Positions 25,291 to 34,301 of a DNA stretch of 42,212 nt are shown piece after piece. The notes under the pieces were generated by a model. The model was given only the letters and a program-made list of their open reading frames with translations. It had not been told where the DNA came from and made no database searches. The DNA is from JANXQG01 sp037147235 (GTDB taxonomy: Bacteria; Planctomycetota; Planctomycetia; Pirellulales; Thermoguttaceae): the NCBI GenBank assembly GCA_037147235.1, contig JBAWVO010000017.1:1-42212 (forward strand). Direction: 5' to 3'. Made by a program: the position numbers and the translations under genes. Numbering within the stretch: position 1 is the first letter of the stretch; every line of letters starts with the position of its first letter.

Positions 25291-25314
25291 CCAGGCTCAG
25301 GTTCTATTGCCTGG
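25291..25314 (+). other. Hairpin after the HEPN/STAND block
   Basis: CCAGGC (25291-25296) pairs with GCCTGG (25309-25314) around a 12-base loop. No T-run follows, so it is at best a weak terminator. The rest of the 250-base gap to 25484 shows no gene. Confidence 0.25.
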
Positions 25315-25483
25315 AGGTGGCTGTGGTATGTCAGCACATTCTATTTCCGTTGCAATCAAGAGGGGAATTTATCTTTCCTCCTGAAGTTGGGATGAAATCA
25401 GAAACGCCAGTTACCTCGTCGGGATTCCATCAGTGCTTCATCAAGAGCAGCAGACTCTTCGATCTGTGTTGAAGGAAAATGCC

Positions 25484-25828
25484 TCATTCCTCTCCCCCCG
25501 CTCCTGGCCGTCCTCCGGTCCGCATCGTGTTCACCGATTTTACCGCGTAGATCGGAATCCGTGATACGATCACATTCGTAATGTCCTTGACCACCAGGTA
25601 ATCGCTACCCACTTCGACCACCTCGTGCCCCATAGGAATGTTGGTGCCCTCGAAGAGTGTAATCTCGTAACAAGAGCCACGGTCTTTGAGCGAGATCGGT
25701 TGCCCTTTTCGCAACACGCCCAGAACGCCAGCGGCTTCTCGTCGCGGTTCCGCCTGGGCAAGCAGAATGCCGACCAGAACGACCGCAACCAGCAGGACAA
25801 CAGAAAGAATCCAACGATGGTATCGCAT
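25484..25828 (-). CDS. Small membrane-anchored protein
   Basis: The 114-residue protein has one N-terminal hydrophobic helix (about residues 6-24, WILSVVLLVAVVLVGILLA) that could be an anchor or an uncleaved signal peptide. The soluble part of about 85 residues is beta-rich, with EITLFEGTN and YLVVKDITNVIVSRIPIYAV, and resembles a small OB- or SH3-like barrel. No family is recognised. GAGG lies about 11 bases before the ATG. It is downstream of the DUF350 and lipoprotein genes on the same strand but separated by about 200 bases, so shared transcription is uncertain. Confidence 0.6.
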   Translation of the reverse strand: MRYHRWILSVVLLVAVVLVGILLAQAEPRREAAGVLGVLRKGQPISLKDRGSCYEITLFEGTNIPMGHEVVEVGSDYLVVKDITNVIVSRIPIYAVKSVNTMRTGGRPGAGGEE

Positions 25829-26035
25829 TTTTTAATGAACCTCAAAAGGAGTAAAGTAGACTGACCGGACGACTTCCGGTCCGACGATCAACAATCTGGC
25901 CATTCTACAAGAATTGACCCCATGCCGAAACCAGCGGCATTTGACGGTTGGCCTGTTGTACCTTTTCCCGCTCAGTTCATCGACACCGGTGCCCCGGCGT
26001 CATCTGGCCGGATGAAGAAGCCGATAAATTCCTTT

Positions 26036-26263
26036 TTACTTTGCCATGGCCATTGCGAGTACAATTGCGATAAACACGACAAGCGAAGCCGCGAAGATAG
26101 CTCCGGCGATATTATTGTTCTTGATCTCCTCCTGTAGGTCGAGCTTTAGAACGAACTTCTCCGCGAGTTTCAGTGCCAAAACCCCCACAAACAGAGCCAC
26201 CACCGCGTACACTAGATTGATTCCCATGTTCACCACGGTGGCTCGCACGAATTGCATATCCAT
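26036..26263 (-). CDS. DUF350-like small membrane protein
   Basis: The 75-residue protein has two transmembrane helices (about 12-33 and 53-73) joined by a short polar loop with LDLQEEIKNNNIAGAI. The second helix begins with a small-residue stretch after NN, the pattern of a single DUF350 (YjfL/UPF0719) unit. DUF350 proteins are inner-membrane proteins of unknown function that are often encoded with transglutaminase-like or spermidine-synthase-like genes. Here it follows a transglutaminase-like lipoprotein gene after only five bases. Many family members hold two or more units; this has one. The assignment is by pattern. Confidence 0.65.
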   Translation of the reverse strand: MDMQFVRATVVNMGINLVYAVVALFVGVLALKLAEKFVLKLDLQEEIKNNNIAGAIFAASLVVFIAIVLAMAMAK

Positions 26264-26268
26264 TTCTC

Positions 26269-27555
26269 TTACCTCGTTTGGTTTGAAGTTTCCTCAGGAG
26301 GAGGCTCAAGCGGCCATGGCCCCCGCCACCATTGATCAACACCTCGATATTGCCCTGTCCAGCCGGTCGACCGCCGGAACCAAATGCCGCTCCAGTCGAA
26401 TTGCAGTCGCGGCACATAGCTAGTCAGTAGTTCGGCCCGTGGCGGCATGCGACGGGAACCTCTGCGCCCGGCTGCAGGATCCAGGATATACGTGTGGCCA
26501 TCGGCCTGCAATACGACCCACACTCCCGGATTGCCATCGATCTGCCCAATGACGACTTTGGCGTCCTGACCGCACGCTCCCAGCCAATCCGCGAGCAAGA
26601 TCGCAAGATCCTTAGTGCCCCCCCCTAGCAAGCGATGCGTTTCTTCGGCCGTCTGCCAGCCTCCATGCTGCCCGAACCGCTTGTGCTTGTTCCTACAGTT
26701 CTCCAATAAGAATGACCAAGCCTCCAATGGCTGATCGATGGTCTTCGGCTTGAACTGCCGCATGAACCAGGAGGGGCGATGGTAGTGTCCATCGGCGTCA
26801 ATGCCGTACAGGTCAATGACGCATTGGCAGTTCGGACAAATAGCCATTAAGCAATCGGAATCACCCTCCTTAGGGGGGCGCAGCCGCACCAGCGTGTCGT
26901 GCCCGCAGAGATAGCAGTTAAGGTCAAATTCCCGTTTGCCCTCATTGACTAGTTGCGGAGAAATGGCCGGAAGAATTCGGCCTGCGAGGATGACACCCAC
27001 CCAAAAGGATCCGCTATCGGCACGGTTGGCATGTCCAAGGGCGATGCCCAAGTGCGTAAGGTCGGCCGAGCGTGAGGCTGGTCCTGTAGCAATTTTGTGG
27101 AGAAGTTGATCTTGCGTCCTTGCGCACACCACTTGGAGACATAGTCGCGACACGGCTGGCACGTTCTTCTTAACTTCCTGGAGAGCGGCTTGGTCGGGCC
27201 GCTGCGCCCGTCCGCCACGGTGATCGAACGCTTTAACGGCCGTGGCGGCGCACAGACGGGCATATCGCTGAAGGATCTCGTGTCCTGCCAGCGGAGGAAG
27301 ATCCTGTTGTTGACGCTCGACGCGGACCGCTTCCGCTGCCGTCCACTCTGAACTGCCTTGCGGCAGCCGGCCGACAATCGCAGTTTCTTCGCTAGAACCT
27401 GCTGGTTGAGTAGAAATCGAGTCCTGCAGTGAATTGCCTGAGTCGGGAGTGTGTGGGTCGCACCCAATCATCGGGATCGAGACAAGGAGGACCAGGAAAT
27501 ATCGACCTGCATTAGGCCGAGATGGAGTTGTCCTTTGGGTTAGCCGGATACTCAC
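26269..27555 (-). CDS. Transglutaminase-like lipoprotein lacking the catalytic Cys
   Basis: Translation starts at a GTG (GGTGG about 10 bases upstream), giving 428 residues. The N-terminus has a hydrophobic stretch ending PMIGC, a plausible lipobox with Cys32, so it is likely lipid-anchored. CYLCGHD near 216 and CPNC near 239 form a possible zinc ribbon. A later region, GGGTKDLAILLADWLGACG then VWVVLQADGHTYILDPA, matches the core of the transglutaminase-like fold. The usual Cys before KD is Thr, and the usual His before the WV strand is missing. It is therefore likely a non-catalytic binding protein. It is co-transcribed with a DUF350 membrane protein. Fold assignment by motif is moderate in strength. 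Confidence 0.65.
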   Translation of the reverse strand: MSIRLTQRTTPSRPNAGRYFLVLLVSIPMIGCDPHTPDSGNSLQDSISTQPAGSSEETAIVGRLPQGSSEWTAAEAVRVERQQQDLPPLAGHEILQRYARLCAATAVKAFDHRGGRAQRPDQAALQEVKKNVPAVSRLCLQVVCARTQDQLLHKIATGPASRSADLTHLGIALGHANRADSGSFWVGVILAGRILPAISPQLVNEGKREFDLNCYLCGHDTLVRLRPPKEGDSDCLMAICPNCQCVIDLYGIDADGHYHRPSWFMRQFKPKTIDQPLEAWSFLLENCRNKHKRFGQHGGWQTAEETHRLLGGGTKDLAILLADWLGACGQDAKVVIGQIDGNPGVWVVLQADGHTYILDPAAGRRGSRRMPPRAELLTSYVPRLQFDWSGIWFRRSTGWTGQYRGVDQWWRGPWPLEPPPEETSNQTR

Positions 27556-27888
27556 GACTGAAATCCACCACTCGTTAGGGGCAGTCTCTGAAACATCATC
27601 GGCATCCTAGCACAATAGCCCGTCGATTCCAATAGGCTACTACCGATTTCAGGGATATTCTCGGTCGAAAACCTTTCCCGAAAACCTTCCCCCAAAAAAA
27701 ACTTCCCCTCTTCCCGACACCCCTCTTCCCCCACTGGACAACTCCGTTACGCCTTTCTACAATAAACGATACTGTAGGTTCTCGCCATTCGTTCCAACGG
27801 AAAAGGAGATGCCTCGCTCAGTTTAGTGCCTTTCCCTGTCGTTGTTCTTTCGTTTTCTGACCGTTCCACTTTTTGAGGAGTAAGTTTC
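27556..27888. other. Divergent intergenic region with a pyrimidine-rich tract
   Basis: The region separates the minus-strand lipoprotein gene from the plus-strand exported-protein gene and so must hold promoters for both. Positions 27672-27734 on the plus strand are made almost only of C, T and A, with TTCCC recurring six times. No small gene is convincing. A leftover inverted repeat, CTACA and TGTAG, sits at about 27757-27776. Confidence 0.45.
27735..27763 (+). promoter_or_regulatory. Candidate sigma-70 promoter for the exported-protein genes
   Basis: TGGACA (27735-27740) and TACAAT (27758-27763) are 17 bases apart, the ideal spacing. The leader to the ATG at 27889 would be about 120 bases. 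GAGGAG at 27875-27880 is the ribosome-binding site. Confidence 0.5.
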
Positions 27889-29406
27889 ATGAGATGTGTA
27901 GTGCGACACTTAATGTTGGGGTTTGCGTGGATTCTTGGCCTATGGTGCGTGACGAGTTTGGTCGTGGCTCAAGAGCCAGGTAGTTCCGTAGAGAAGCCCA
28001 AGCCGATTGCCAAGGAGGCGAAGGACGCCGAGTCGGCAGTCAAGACCGAGCAGGAGCCTGCGAAGGTGAAGGAGGAAGCGAAGCCGCTGACTCAGGTCGA
28101 TAAGTTGAAGGAGGCGAAGGATGCCGAGCCGGTAGCCAAGACCGAGCAGGAGTCTGCGAAGTTGAAGGAAGAGGCAAAGCCGCTGACTCAGATCGAAAAG
28201 TTGAAACAGGCCAAGGATGTATTCGCCGGCGTAGTCGACGCCGCTAAGTTCAAGGTCGGGCCAGGCCCGGTCGAGGAGCGAGTGCAGGCTTTCCGCAAGC
28301 GGTTCAAGCTTCCCAACAGTGGTGCCGGCTACTTTAGGCACCCAAACGGCCAACTCTACCTGATTGTCGAAGGTAAGAGATCGCTAGACTTCAATCGGAG
28401 TAAACCGGGGTGGCTGAGCCGACGCATCATCCAATTCAATCTGGCTGAGATGGATGCACGTGTGGAGATGGCCAAGTCAATTCAGCTTGAGATCGAGAAC
28501 GGCCACTTCTATGAATACTATCGGGATCTCTCGCCGGAGATGGCAAAAGGACTGAAACGTTTGAAGGAAGGTGCGGCATCGCAGAGTCTCTATCAGGAGG
28601 CGACGAGGATCGCTGCCGCTGCCCAAGTGATGGGGGCCGTGACCATGAAGACTTTCGAGGGACCCACCGCCAGCGGTGGCTATCGGGTCATTGTTCTCTT
28701 GGTGTGGAGCCCGAAACTCCGGGATCTAGCCATCAACGCCCTTGCCGACGCTGATTACTTCGTGCCCAAGCAAGATCTGGAGAAGGCCGTCGCCCAAGAG
28801 ATCCCGCAAACGGAGGCGGAGTTAGTCAAGGAAAATGGTTGCCATGTGTACCATGATGAGAGAGGCCAGCTCTTCTATGTGGCTTTCGCTCAGGTGGAAT
28901 CGCCCCTCCGCAACGGCGAAGGCGTGGACGAGGCACTGGATGAGGCAGAAAAGCAGGCAGGTGTAAGGGCGACAGGTATGATCGCTAGGGCACTGACCAG
29001 CAACATCGCCAGTGCCGACATGGACCAGTTGACCCGCTTTGTCGAGCAGTTGCAAGACAAACGCGAGGACAAAGTGACGCAATCCTTCTACAGTAGCATG
29101 GAAAGTGCCACCAAGATCCGCGTTTCCGGTATCGTCACGATCGGGAAGTGGAGGTATACCGACCCCGAATGGAAGATTCCGGTTGCAGGGGCCGTAGTAG
29201 CTTGGTCGCCGGAAGGAAAGGATGTAGTCCGCGAACTCGGCCTGGACAAGCCTTTGGATACCTCTGACTCCAAGGCACTGGCTGCTTACCTCACAGGGAA
29301 GTATGGCAAGCCCTCCTTCCCGAACGAAGGGACTAAGGTAAAAAAGGAGATCCAAGGTGACCCATCGAGCGTTCGCGAGAGCAAGGATCCAGACGCGTTG
29401 CCCTGA
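27889..29406 (+). CDS. Exported protein with tandem Lys/Glu-rich repeats
   Basis: The 505-residue protein begins with a signal peptide (hydrophobic residues about 8-25, cleavage near VVAQ), so it is exported. Residues about 41-110 hold two near-identical 32-residue units (KEAKDAE...PLTQ...KL) rich in Lys, Glu and Ala that should form a flexible or coiled linker. After that come two related halves of about 150-200 residues, each with helices such as FNLAEMDARVEMAKSI and a strand ending in VVAWSPE or VLLVWSPK, suggesting an internal duplication of one domain. A GAGGAG site lies eight bases before the ATG. The family is not recognised with confidence. It leads a run of three exported proteins on this strand. 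Confidence 0.7.
   Translation: MRCVVRHLMLGFAWILGLWCVTSLVVAQEPGSSVEKPKPIAKEAKDAESAVKTEQEPAKVKEEAKPLTQVDKLKEAKDAEPVAKTEQESAKLKEEAKPLTQIEKLKQAKDVFAGVVDAAKFKVGPGPVEERVQAFRKRFKLPNSGAGYFRHPNGQLYLIVEGKRSLDFNRSKPGWLSRRIIQFNLAEMDARVEMAKSIQLEIENGHFYEYYRDLSPEMAKGLKRLKEGAASQSLYQEATRIAAAAQVMGAVTMKTFEGPTASGGYRVIVLLVWSPKLRDLAINALADADYFVPKQDLEKAVAQEIPQTEAELVKENGCHVYHDERGQLFYVAFAQVESPLRNGEGVDEALDEAEKQAGVRATGMIARALTSNIASADMDQLTRFVEQLQDKREDKVTQSFYSSMESATKIRVSGIVTIGKWRYTDPEWKIPVAGAVVAWSPEGKDVVRELGLDKPLDTSDSKALAAYLTGKYGKPSFPNEGTKVKKEIQGDPSSVRESKDPDALP
28012..28203 (+). repeat. Two tandem 96-bp coding repeats
   Basis: Units at 28012-28107 and 28108-28203 encode 32 residues each that differ at only a few positions; a partial third copy (KQAKD) follows. 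The unit length is a multiple of three, so copy number can change without a frameshift. Confidence 0.8.
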
Positions 29407-29497
29407 TTAACTTAGGAAATTGGCTACGCTCTACCCCGGGCCGCGATAACACGATTGCGGTCCGGGGCCTCTTGAACACATGGGTGGAGTAGTTGTA

Positions 29498-30856
29498 ATG
29501 CACTTGCGTCTCGCGGCCGTTGTGATGTGCTGTGCTGCGACTGGCGGCCATGGGTTCTGGACGAGCGCGATGGAAGACGGCCATTCGCCGGAAAAGTCGC
29601 AGCAGGCGGCTACCGTGAAACAGGAAATACCGACGGTGCCTGCGAAAACCAAGCCTACGCGACCCATCGTTGAGCTTTCTGATTGGAAGCCTGTATTCGA
29701 GAAACACCCGGAATATTTCGACCACGGCGTGTATGTTGTAGAGATCCCAGAGAAGGCGATCGTTGTCACCGCCGGGCTTCCGCTGGAGTCGCTCGGTATG
29801 AAGACCGATGAAGATCGCGACATGGCCGAGAAGAGTGTGGCATTGGTGGCAAACCGCGAGTTGTTCCGATACTTCTATGAGCGCGACAAGCAAGGTCTCC
29901 GCTTCCCCCAGCACCTCCAGAAGTTCGCCGACGACTCCGTCCGGTTCAATGCGTACCAGCGGACGATGACTGTCGTGGGCATGCAAAGGGCGGCCGTCTG
30001 GTCCGACGACAAGTCGCTTTGGTGTACGGTGATCGTGGCCGAGGGGAATGTGAAGCTCGCCAAGGACTTTGTGCGACAAATAGGGATCGTCGGCGTACAG
30101 CACTACCTGGACGACTTTCGCAAGACCAAATCGATCGCAGATCTTTACCGCGCGTTTGAATTCAATCCAGAATCCAAGGATGTGCGGGCGGAACTGGTTA
30201 AGGAGTTTTCTGTCCGCGGCCAACGAGTGGCGGCCTATGTTGTGCAAGACGCAACCGCGAAACTCCCATTGCCTGACGAACCGTTAGCCCGCTTCTTGCA
30301 AAGCACAGAGAATCCCGCCTGGCGCGAAGGCATGGAACATTTCCAGGCCAAGACGCCTGACTTAGAGCGAGCATCGGCGGCCTTGCTCCGATCGTTGGAC
30401 TTCCGTTATGCCGATCCCGACGCCTTCAATTACATTGGCGTATGCTACCGAAAACTAGGCTATCCCCGCTTGGCCAGCCTTTTTCTCGGTCGGGCATTGG
30501 AGCAAAGTCCCAAGCAAGTCCACCGCTACGTCCTGACAAACCTGGGGCTATGCCTGATGGAAGCCGGTCAACGCGAAGAGGCGCGGTCCCGTCTGCTCAA
30601 AGCGGTGGCGGAGTTTCCCGACGAACCCTGGACGGAGTATGCCCGCAAGGCACTCGTTGAACTCGACACCCCCCCACCCTGCAAAGAACCTGGGGATATG
30701 CCGCATGTCCCGGCAAAACCCGGCGAGTCGAAGAGTAACGGTTCACAGCACGTCCCAGAAACCAAATTCGACTCGAAGCCAAAACCCGAGGGCGTTCGTG
30801 CGGTAGAACCGAAACCGGTGAGGCCGCCCGGCGAGGTGTCGTCCCCGGACCCATAA
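29498..30856 (+). CDS. Exported protein with TPR-like region
   Basis: The ATG at 29498 is preferred because GGTGGAG lies eight bases before it; a frame from 29480 is also open. The 452-residue product begins with a signal-like segment. The middle (about 80-240) is an unrecognised alpha/beta domain, and residues about 275-385 look like TPR helices (ASAALLRSLDFRYADPDAFNYIG..., QVHRYVLTNLGLCLMEAGQ). The last 60 residues are Pro/Lys/Glu-rich and disordered. It follows the previous exported protein after about 90 bases, probably in the same transcript. It may be a periplasmic scaffold; no enzyme motif was seen. Confidence 0.65.
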   Translation: MHLRLAAVVMCCAATGGHGFWTSAMEDGHSPEKSQQAATVKQEIPTVPAKTKPTRPIVELSDWKPVFEKHPEYFDHGVYVVEIPEKAIVVTAGLPLESLGMKTDEDRDMAEKSVALVANRELFRYFYERDKQGLRFPQHLQKFADDSVRFNAYQRTMTVVGMQRAAVWSDDKSLWCTVIVAEGNVKLAKDFVRQIGIVGVQHYLDDFRKTKSIADLYRAFEFNPESKDVRAELVKEFSVRGQRVAAYVVQDATAKLPLPDEPLARFLQSTENPAWREGMEHFQAKTPDLERASAALLRSLDFRYADPDAFNYIGVCYRKLGYPRLASLFLGRALEQSPKQVHRYVLTNLGLCLMEAGQREEARSRLLKAVAEFPDEPWTEYARKALVELDTPPPCKEPGDMPHVPAKPGESKSNGSQHVPETKFDSKPKPEGVRAVEPKPVRPPGEVSSPDP

Positions 30857-30920
30857 AATTTCTGGAAGCGATTCCCGTGCCTGCGCCACACGTCGGGAGT
30901 CCCAACAAAGGAGCAGCACT

Positions 30921-31457
30921 ATGGTTCGTCTCGTACTCCTCGTGTTTGCCGTTCTCGGTGCCGAGGACCGCATCGCCACAAAATTCTCTGATGTGGATCT
31001 CGATCCGCCTTTCGATAAATATCTTCGTGCCAGCGTAGCACTCATGGGAGCGAGTGGGCCGAAGATCCTGAAACTTGCCGACGGCAAAAAAGTCGTGATC
31101 GTCGTCGAATCCGTCGTCTTGGAAGACAAGTCGCCGAAGTCAATCCTCGATGGAGAGAAGGTGTGCCGGCTCAAGGCATTGCGCGATCTGGTCGCGGGAA
31201 CACAGGGAGTGCAAATCTTCTCGCTCCAAAAATCCGAAGACCAAACCGTTAATGTCCGAACGGAGCAAGGCGAGAAGTATAAATCTGTATCACAGTATAT
31301 GGAGATCACGGAGATAAAGTTGCGAACCGTTGCCCGCGATCTTCCTGTCGTCGGCCGCTGGAAGTCGAAAGATGGATTGCAGCTCTATCTTGCGATCGGG
31401 GCGGTATTGGACAAGGATGGCGACCCCATTGCGGTGCCGCTGCCGGAAGAGAAGTGA
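30921..31457 (+). CDS. Small exported protein of unknown function
   Basis: The 178-residue protein has a short signal-like start (MVRLVLLVFAVLGAE) and a soluble domain of alternating strands and helices, including ILKLADGKKVVIVVESVVL and a helix around ALRDLVAG. AAGGAG lies seven bases before the ATG. It ends 27 bases from the oppositely directed gene at 31485. No family is recognised. It may share a fold with the stress- or surface-linked LPP20-like proteins often encoded beside SHD1 proteins, but this is a weak impression. Confidence 0.6.
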   Translation: MVRLVLLVFAVLGAEDRIATKFSDVDLDPPFDKYLRASVALMGASGPKILKLADGKKVVIVVESVVLEDKSPKSILDGEKVCRLKALRDLVAGTQGVQIFSLQKSEDQTVNVRTEQGEKYKSVSQYMEITEIKLRTVARDLPVVGRWKSKDGLQLYLAIGAVLDKDGDPIAVPLPEEK

Positions 31458-31484
31458 CAAGATGAGGAACATCAACGCAACGCA

Positions 31485-32165
31485 TCACTCGTTTGTCGTT
31501 TCCAGTGGAACGCTCGCCTTGCGAAGTGCGCGGACAAGTTCGGAACGATTCACCTTGGCAATCACTCGTATTCGATAGGTTTCGCCCTTCTTATCTTGCG
31601 CAAGCTGGCGACACTCGACTACAAAGCGGTCACTTTGGTCAAGAAGATCGCGTTCAATTTGCTCCTGCCAGCGGAGGAGGTTTTCGACCTCGACCAGTTG
31701 CCTGACTAATTGACGCACACACTCGCGCACGGCATCTTGGTGAGCCTTCTCGGCCGTCGCTCCGGTGCCCTCCGCAATCACCGTGGAAGGTGTTTCGTTT
31801 GCCACCTCGCCAGTTACCTGACTGAAGAAGTCCACATCGGCTATGTTGAACTCGATATCGAGCACGTAGTTTTCTTCGTCGAAACCTGGCACGTTGCTTA
31901 CCACGCGGAAAGGGTTGGCATTAGCTCGTGGTGCTGGCGACAAATGACCGGACCTATGGCTGGATGTCGCGTTTTCGATGTTCATGGAGAAAAAGTCCCT
32001 TTTGTCGAAGTCAGAATCCGGTGCCGGCGGACTTGCAACTTCAATAACCTTGGGCGTCCCATGAAATCGGGCAGCCAAGAAAAGTCCAGCGGTTGCCACT
32101 GCGGCGAGAGCGAGAGGCACGAAGACATGGCCCCAGGTTTTCGGATTCTTTAAGTTTGCTGCCAT
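31485..32165 (-). CDS. Membrane-anchored protein with FlgT-N-like domain
   Basis: The 226-residue protein has one transmembrane helix at about 14-32 and then an exported part. Residues about 125-220 (VIAEGTGATAEKAHQDAV ... DRFVVECRQLAQDKKGETYRIRVIAKV) follow the pattern of the FlgT N-terminal domain: a Gly-rich strand, a helix with repeated Ala and Arg, and two closing strands. GGAG lies about 8 bases before the ATG. The gene upstream on the same strand has the same domain, so the two probably work together at the cell envelope. The match to flagellar FlgT is by pattern, and there is no sign of a flagellar operon here. Confidence 0.65.
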   Translation of the reverse strand: MAANLKNPKTWGHVFVPLALAAVATAGLFLAARFHGTPKVIEVASPPAPDSDFDKRDFFSMNIENATSSHRSGHLSPAPRANANPFRVVSNVPGFDEENYVLDIEFNIADVDFFSQVTGEVANETPSTVIAEGTGATAEKAHQDAVRECVRQLVRQLVEVENLLRWQEQIERDLLDQSDRFVVECRQLAQDKKGETYRIRVIAKVNRSELVRALRKASVPLETTNE

Positions 32166-32264
32166 GTGTTTTCTCCAAACATCCGCCCATTGCTTGACCC
32201 TTGTTTCGGCGGCGCGACAGAAGTTTCACTCCGACAATATTGGTGTGCGTGTCGTTTCGGTAGT

Positions 32265-33746
32265 CTACTCAACTCTTTTTAGCATGTTGACCTTGAATGT
32301 CTTTATCTGTCGAAGTTGCTCTAGCGTGAATGTGAATTGGCCCTTCACTTTGAGGGCACGGGCGAACCACAACCTGCTCAGATTGAGTCCCTGTTGTTCG
32401 TGATCGGCGAAGAAGGGGGACAGCACCACGGTCTGAAAGTTGCAGTTCGACCACTGATGAGAATGCACGGAAATCCCCGGCATCGCAGCACCCATAGGGA
32501 TTGTCACCACTTTATGGACAGCCTTCTCATATTTATCACGAAACGCAATGACCAAGGTCAGTCCGCCTTTGGGCATTTTAGGCATTCCAATAACATCGAA
32601 GCACCGCCAGCGAACGGTGCCGCTGGGATATCCTGGATCGACATTGACCACCCACCGTGTTAGTGAGCCGTTGAGCTTGTACTTCGCCACATCCTCCGAC
32701 GTAATGCCCTCCATCCTGACGCGTTCTAGGTTCTCGATCTCTGGAAGCGAGACTACAGGATAGACTGTAGGAGGGACTGTAAGAAGGGCTGCTCTTTTCC
32801 CCTCGTCCCATGCCGAAAGGAACGCCCTGCGAAACTGTCGATGACTATTCCGTACGTCCTGCAGCGTTTCGCTCTCTCCATCGAAATTTGCGTTCAAGGT
32901 GGCCAGGGGATCGACGATATCCACTAATCGCCTCTGTAGTCTCTCGAATTTCTGCTCGTCCACGCGGATCTCCACCTCGTATTCAACCTTCACCATGCCA
33001 TCATCTAGGTTTTCGGAGACCTTTCTGAAGGATTTGTTCTGAGTAAGCACATTGATGGGGTAATCCTCCAACTCCTTCTGAATCATGAACATCCCACCCC
33101 GTAGCCGCTCGAGCTTGGTCACGGCTTCAGCGTAAAGTCCGGTAGCATCACTTTCCGAGGTGACAGTACTTACCTTGTTCAATAGATCTCGCCGGCGAAC
33201 GGTCGCACGGATTTTCTGGCGGATCAAACCGCCTTTATATTCGGGCGGTCCAAGCTCTTTATATCCGACAACAAAGCCTTCGCTACGGGTTAAGACACGA
33301 TCGGAGATCAGCTTGTCGTTCTTTTCCAAAGTATGGGAATCCACAAGAGTGGTCATCACGCTTTGTACGGCGCGGCGAAAGGCGTCGTCAAGGGCTTCAC
33401 GCGGCGTCAGCCCTGCCCCTTCTGCCACCACCTCCTGGATGTCAAGTTTTTTGACAAGTTCCTGGTCCCGGAGGGATAGCAGGGCAAATGGAACTTCGAT
33501 TATCGTCCCACTGGTCTTGCGCAAGCTCACGGTTTCCCGCACGACTTTGACGAACTCGGCCTCGGTTGAGTATGTACCTGTCGCGTCGCCCCACATCCTC
33601 AGTGAGGTGGTGGGCACGTTGCTAGCGCGTTCAGGCGACATGGGTATAGTTCGTGGCGGCGCAGCGGCGGCACCCGATCCCAGAAAAACGAGTTCACAAA
33701 ACCCGGCAACAAGCGATATTCCGATAACTGCAACGAGAGTCCGCAT
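32265..33746 (-). CDS. Exported protein with SHD1-like and FlgT-N-like domains
   Basis: The ATG at 33746 is preferred over a longer frame because AGGAAA lies just upstream and a signal peptide (MRTLVAVIGISLVAG...) then follows at once; the product has 493 residues. Residues about 49-102 (LRMWGDATGTYSTEAEFV ... IIEVPFALLSLRDQELV) match the SHD1 domain, which is frequent in exported planctomycete proteins. Residues 105-200 (VVAEGAGLTPREALDDAF ...) match the FlgT-N-like pattern shared with the next gene downstream. The rest is beta-rich and unrecognised. The two genes are 99 bases apart and probably form an envelope pair. Confidence 0.7.
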   Translation of the reverse strand: MRTLVAVIGISLVAGFCELVFLGSGAAAAPPRTIPMSPERASNVPTTSLRMWGDATGTYSTEAEFVKVVRETVSLRKTSGTIIEVPFALLSLRDQELVKKLDIQEVVAEGAGLTPREALDDAFRRAVQSVMTTLVDSHTLEKNDKLISDRVLTRSEGFVVGYKELGPPEYKGGLIRQKIRATVRRRDLLNKVSTVTSESDATGLYAEAVTKLERLRGGMFMIQKELEDYPINVLTQNKSFRKVSENLDDGMVKVEYEVEIRVDEQKFERLQRRLVDIVDPLATLNANFDGESETLQDVRNSHRQFRRAFLSAWDEGKRAALLTVPPTVYPVVSLPEIENLERVRMEGITSEDVAKYKLNGSLTRWVVNVDPGYPSGTVRWRCFDVIGMPKMPKGGLTLVIAFRDKYEKAVHKVVTIPMGAAMPGISVHSHQWSNCNFQTVVLSPFFADHEQQGLNLSRLWFARALKVKGQFTFTLEQLRQIKTFKVNMLKRVE

Positions 33747-34019
33747 GGGTGTTCCGTTTCCTGTTTGGCAGGCACCGAGATGGAATTGAACCACCATGGC
33801 TATTTCCGTGGAGAATGGCGTCGTTTCAACAGAACACCCTCATTCTGACTCCTCCACTCGGGGCTGTCAATCCTTCGGAACGCATCCTTCGGAATATAAC
33901 CAATGAAGGGGTGGCAAATCTGCACGAATGAACTGCCTTGTGATCTGGTGACTATGGCATCGTGAATTCAAAAGTCGCGGTGCGAGAGTTGCAAACCGGT
34001 CAGGCTGCCTTTCGGAGAA

Positions 34020-34232
34020 TCATTCAAGCATCGCGCGAGTTTTTTCCAGGATCGGCCGTATTTGCTCTGACAATGCAGAATAGCCGTAGTCCTGGGCCAG
34101 CCGATAGGCTTCCTCAATCAGGGGCAAAGCATCGGCCGGCTGGTGCTTTTCATCGGCCACAATTCCGACTTGGTTGGCAAGGTATTTGTTCTGTAAAACG
34201 GTCCTGGAGTTGATGCCGGTCGGGGCTATCAA
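34020..34232 (-). pseudogene. Fragment of a TPR-protein C-terminus
   Basis: About 55 residues (YLANQVGIVADEKHQPADA ... EQIRPILEKTRAMLE) match the end of the TPR array in the frame at 34302-34985, which ends GGVLARVRMVL. The fragment has no proper start and no ribosome-binding site. It appears to be the surviving tail of a second copy of that gene. Confidence 0.5.
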
Positions 34233-34301
34233 ACAACAGTTCGTCCAACCATTAAGCAGTCGACCAAGGAACTCTATTCGATGTGTGGGATCTCATTTCC
34301 C

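Noticed and set aside
27552..27734. 60-codon minus-strand frame over the pyrimidine tract
   Set aside because: Its composition comes from the tract, and it has no ribosome-binding site.
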